From: UBA4744 sp963723165
Lineage (GTDB): Bacteria; Actinomycetota; Acidimicrobiia; Spongiisociales; UBA4744
Reading direction: 5' to 3'
Assembly (NCBI GenBank): GCA_963723165.1
Contig: CAVRPP010000004.1
Location: 1 to 64,000 of the forward strand
Length of the DNA stretch: 64,000 bases
The position numbers were made by a program, and so were the translations under genes. The notes beneath the pieces were generated by a model. The model did no database searches. It was not told where the DNA came from and saw only the letters and a list, made by a program, of their open reading frames with translations. This document shows, in pieces, positions 61,939 to 64,000 of this stretch (its first letter is position 1; each line of letters starts with the position of its first letter).

Positions 61939-63144
61939 TCACTCGCCCTCCCCCAGCCGCTCTTCGGCGAGGGTCCGCAACCGCAACGCTTGCAGTCGGA
62001 TGAAACCGCTGGCATCTGCCTGTTCGTAGACGTCGTCTTCTTCAAACGTGACGGTGGCCTGATCGTACAGCCCGAAAGAATCGGATCGGCGGCCTTCCAC
62101 ATAGACCTGACCCTTGTACAACTTGAGGCGGGCCTCGCCGCTCACCCGCCGTTGCACATCGTCCATGAAGGCTTGCAGCGCCTCCCGTTCCGGAGCGAAC
62201 CAAAAGCCGTTATACACCATTTCCGCATAACGAGGTACGAGCTCGTCCCGCAAGTGCGCAACTTCGCGGTCGAGGGTGATCGACTCGACTGCCTTGTGGG
62301 CATGATGCAGGATGGTGCCGCCCGGTGTCTCGTACACCCCGCGGCTCTTCATCCCCACGAAACGATTCTCGACGATGTCGACGCGACCGATACCGTGCTC
62401 GCCGCCCAAGGCATTCAGCCGTCTGAGGAGATCCACCGGTCCCAGCGGTTCGCCGTTGACGGACACCGGGTTCCCTTCCTCATAACCGATCGTGACCCAC
62501 TCCGGTTGGTCCGGGGCCTCCTCCGGATCCGCCGTCATGGTGAACATGCCGGGCGGTGGTGCTTCCCAAGGGTTCTCGAGGACTCCCCCCTCATAGGAGA
62601 TGTGCAACAGATTCGCATCCGTCGAATACGGTTTGTCGGGCGTGACGGGTATCGGGATGCCGTGCTGTTGTGCGTATGCAACGCAATCGGCTCGACCCCG
62701 GAGGTTCCATTCCCTCCAGGGAGCTATGACCTTGATGTCCGGCTTGAGGGCGTACGCGGACAGTTCAAATCGAACCTGATCATTGCCTTTGCCTGTGGCC
62801 CCGTGGGAAATGGCGTCGGCGCCGGTCTCCTCGGCTGCTCGTATCAGTCCTTTGGTAATCACCGGACGCGCCAGCGAGGTTCCCAGCAGGTAATACCACT
62901 CGTACACCGCATTCGCTCGCAAAGCCGGGAACACAAAATCGGTGACAAACTCTTCGGTGAGCTCCTCTGCAATCGCTTCAACGGCACCGGTCTGAAGGGC
63001 TTTGGCCCGGGCGCTCTCGACTTCCTCGCCCTGTCCCACGTCGGCCGTATAGGCCACCACCTCTACCTGATACTCCTCGATGAGCCACTTGAGGATGACC
63101 GAGGTGTCCAATCCCCCGGAGTAAGCGAGCACGACCTTCTTCAT
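61939..63144 (-). CDS. argG: Argininosuccinate synthase
   Basis: 401 residues from ATG 63144, overlapping argR by four bases. KKVVLAYSGGLDTSVILKWL is the ATP-pyrophosphatase P-loop (SGGxDTS); EVVAYTADVGQGEEVE, GATGKGNDQVRFELSAYALK and SYEGGVLENPWEAPP, plus VDIVENRFVGMKSRGVYETP follow the family closely. Condenses citrulline and aspartate with ATP. Placed directly after argR and before argH. Confidence 0.98.
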   Translation of the reverse strand: MKKVVLAYSGGLDTSVILKWLIEEYQVEVVAYTADVGQGEEVESARAKALQTGAVEAIAEELTEEFVTDFVFPALRANAVYEWYYLLGTSLARPVITKGLIRAAEETGADAISHGATGKGNDQVRFELSAYALKPDIKVIAPWREWNLRGRADCVAYAQQHGIPIPVTPDKPYSTDANLLHISYEGGVLENPWEAPPPGMFTMTADPEEAPDQPEWVTIGYEEGNPVSVNGEPLGPVDLLRRLNALGGEHGIGRVDIVENRFVGMKSRGVYETPGGTILHHAHKAVESITLDREVAHLRDELVPRYAEMVYNGFWFAPEREALQAFMDDVQRRVSGEARLKLYKGQVYVEGRRSDSFGLYDQATVTFEEDDVYEQADASGFIRLQALRLRTLAEERLGEGE

Positions 63145-63608
63145 CGTCCGGCTCCTATGCGTTCGAGTTCCTTCGCCACCCGCCAACCCCCAACTTGCTC
63201 ATCGACCACGACCAGCAACGTGTCATCGCCTGCCACCGTGCCCAGCACCCCGGGCACGACTGCCCCATCTACCGCACCGGCGACAACCTGGGCAGCTCCC
63301 GGAGGAGTTTTGATCACGACCAGGCTGCCAGTTGAGGTAATGGTTTGGGCGAACTGAGCCAGCACCTTGGCTGCGGCGTCTTTGCTCCCATCGAGCGGAG
63401 CAGGTTCCTCGGGCAGTGTGTACCCGAACAGACCATCGGATGACCGCCTCTTGACGGCGCCCATCTCGGCGAGATCCCGCGACGCGGTTGCCTGGGTGAC
63501 CTGAAAGCCTTCCTCGGCCAGTTGAGCAACGAGGTCGCTTTGCCGGGTGATGTGCCTGGTCAACAGGATGCGCCGGATGGCCCGACGACGTGCAGCCGTG
63601 TATCGCAT
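63141..63608 (-). CDS. argR: Arginine repressor
   Basis: 155 residues from ATG 63608. The winged helix is RRRAIRRILLTRHITRQSDL, VAQLAEEGFQVTQATASRDL with the SR-DL recognition helix; the C-terminal arginine-binding domain includes LVVIKTPPGAAQVVAGAVDG and VPGVLGTVAGDDTLLVVVDE (the GTxAGDDT motif). With arginine it represses biosynthesis genes. A strong imperfect palindrome eight bases upstream suggests autoregulation and control of argG-argH. Its stop overlaps the argG start (ATGA). Confidence 0.97.
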   Translation of the reverse strand: MRYTAARRRAIRRILLTRHITRQSDLVAQLAEEGFQVTQATASRDLAEMGAVKRRSSDGLFGYTLPEEPAPLDGSKDAAAKVLAQFAQTITSTGSLVVIKTPPGAAQVVAGAVDGAVVPGVLGTVAGDDTLLVVVDEQVGGWRVAKELERIGAGR

Positions 63609-63615
63609 CCTTGGA

Positions 63616-63635
63616 CTATACGCATATTCGCATAG
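63616..63635 (-). promoter_or_regulatory. Putative ARG box (ArgR operator)
   Basis: CTATACGCATATTCGCATAG is an imperfect palindrome with 16 of 20 positions symmetrical, placed eight bases before the argR ATG. Length, AT-rich centre and position match ArgR operators, though it departs from the E. coli consensus. Confidence 0.6.
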
Positions 63636-63701
63636 TTTGGGCAAACCAGCTCGCCGGGTCCGGCGCTTGCCCCCTCGACCCCCGCCGGCCCGCTCGAGCG
63701 G

Positions 63702-64000
63702 CTACAGAATGGCCCCTTCGAGGCGGAGCAGAAACTGTTTGCGCTCGGTACCACCGGCATACCCGCCGAGGCCGCCCCCGGTCCGAAGGACCCGATGGCA
63801 CGGAATGATGACCGGGATCGGATTGCCACCGAGGGCCCGGCCGGCAGCCCGGGCACCTTGTGGCTGGCCCGCCCGTTCAGCCACATCCCGGTAGGTCGAG
63901 ACGCTACCGAACGGTATCAGGGCCGTCTCCGCCAGGATCCGCTGCCGGAACCCGCTTATGAGGGCCCGGTCGAGCGGCAGGTCGAACCGGTCACGGCGAC
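63702..64000 (-). CDS. ogt: Methylated-DNA-protein-cysteine methyltransferase, 5' end outside window
   Basis: The reverse strand from 64000 reads RDRFDLPLDRALISGFRQRI, PFGSVSTYRDVAERAGQPQG, ARAAGRALGGNPIPVIIPCH and RVLRTGGGLGGYAGGTERKQ, with the active-site PCHR motif intact, to TAG at 63702-63704. About 99 C-terminal residues are seen; the N-terminal part lies beyond the window. It transfers O6-alkyl groups from guanine to its own cysteine. About 90 bases separate it from argR on the same strand, so they may be separately transcribed. Confidence 0.93.
   Translation of the reverse strand, partial: RRDRFDLPLDRALISGFRQRILAETALIPFGSVSTYRDVAERAGQPQGARAAGRALGGNPIPVIIPCHRVLRTGGGLGGYAGGTERKQFLLRLEGAIL

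Noticed and set aside
61618..63357. Very long open frame on the plus strand opposite argG/argR
   Set aside because: It is antisense to clearly conserved arginine genes; its length reflects GC-rich codon structure and its protein has no recognisable motif.

Overview
This is a bacterial chromosome segment, GC-rich and densely coded on both strands, with frequent GTG/TTG starts and ATGA/GTGA stop-start overlaps. The gene set suggests an actinomycete-like organism (Actinomycetota, possibly an uncultured acidimicrobial-type lineage): an actinobacterial-type inositol-3-phosphate synthase started by TTG, the rpsF-ssb-rpsR-rplI-dnaB block, an argR-argG-argH block, a Gram-positive-type SOS box before dinB, many lipoproteins and several class III nucleotidyl cyclases. 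The phylum call is inferred from gene content and codon style. I saw no tRNA, rRNA, CRISPR array, prophage or insertion sequence.

Layout. 0-10 kb: redox and maintenance genes (quinone reductase, SDR, FAD amine oxidase-like enzyme, AlkC-like DNA glycosylase, aldehyde dehydrogenase, SOS-controlled DNA polymerase IV, metallo-hydrolase, NERD-like protein, EamA transporter). 10.2-10.4 kb: a non-coding stretch with a long imperfect stem followed by a textbook terminator, a candidate structured RNA. 10.4-14 kb: cyclic 2,3-diphosphoglycerate synthetase-like protein, patatin and small membrane proteins. 14-18.9 kb: replication/ribosome operon with a possible rpsF leader structure, then a DUF192 lipoprotein and a frameshifted panB. 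19-25.7 kb: cupin, cyclase, PAS histidine kinase, a broken flavin/F420-type oxidase gene, 2'-5' RNA ligase-like protein, DUF3352 protein. 25.9-33.2 kb: inositol phosphate synthase, AzlCD exporter, a Rieske-ThDP fusion enzyme, and a two-component system.

33.8-40.2 kb: sugar-related genes. A frameshifted MFS transporter and a truncated mutarotase flank an intact Gfo/Idh dehydrogenase and xylulokinase; endonuclease IV and a phosphoribosyltransferase-like protein lie in the same minus-strand run. 40.4-44.1 kb: an ECF sigma factor coupled to a duplicated extracytoplasmic protein, followed by a secreted seven-repeat VCBS/FG-GAP protein. 44.1-57.4 kb: prenyl transferase, hemolysin III family protein, GNAT, glycosyltransferase, thioredoxin/NHL lipoprotein, frameshifted aminopeptidase P, membrane proteins, deoD, and an alpha/beta-hydrolase-cyclase fusion. 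57.5-64 kb: cyclase-ATPase-TPR regulator, the arginine block with a probable ARG box, and the 3' part of an MGMT-type alkyltransferase gene.

A striking property is the number of genes broken by what looks like a single lesion: DUF2568 (in-frame TAA), panB, the PPOX-type oxidase, the MFS transporter, the mutarotase, the sigma-linked repeat protein and aminopeptidase P. Translations on both sides of each break still look conserved. This fits either recent gene decay or uncorrected indel errors in the assembly; raw reads would decide.
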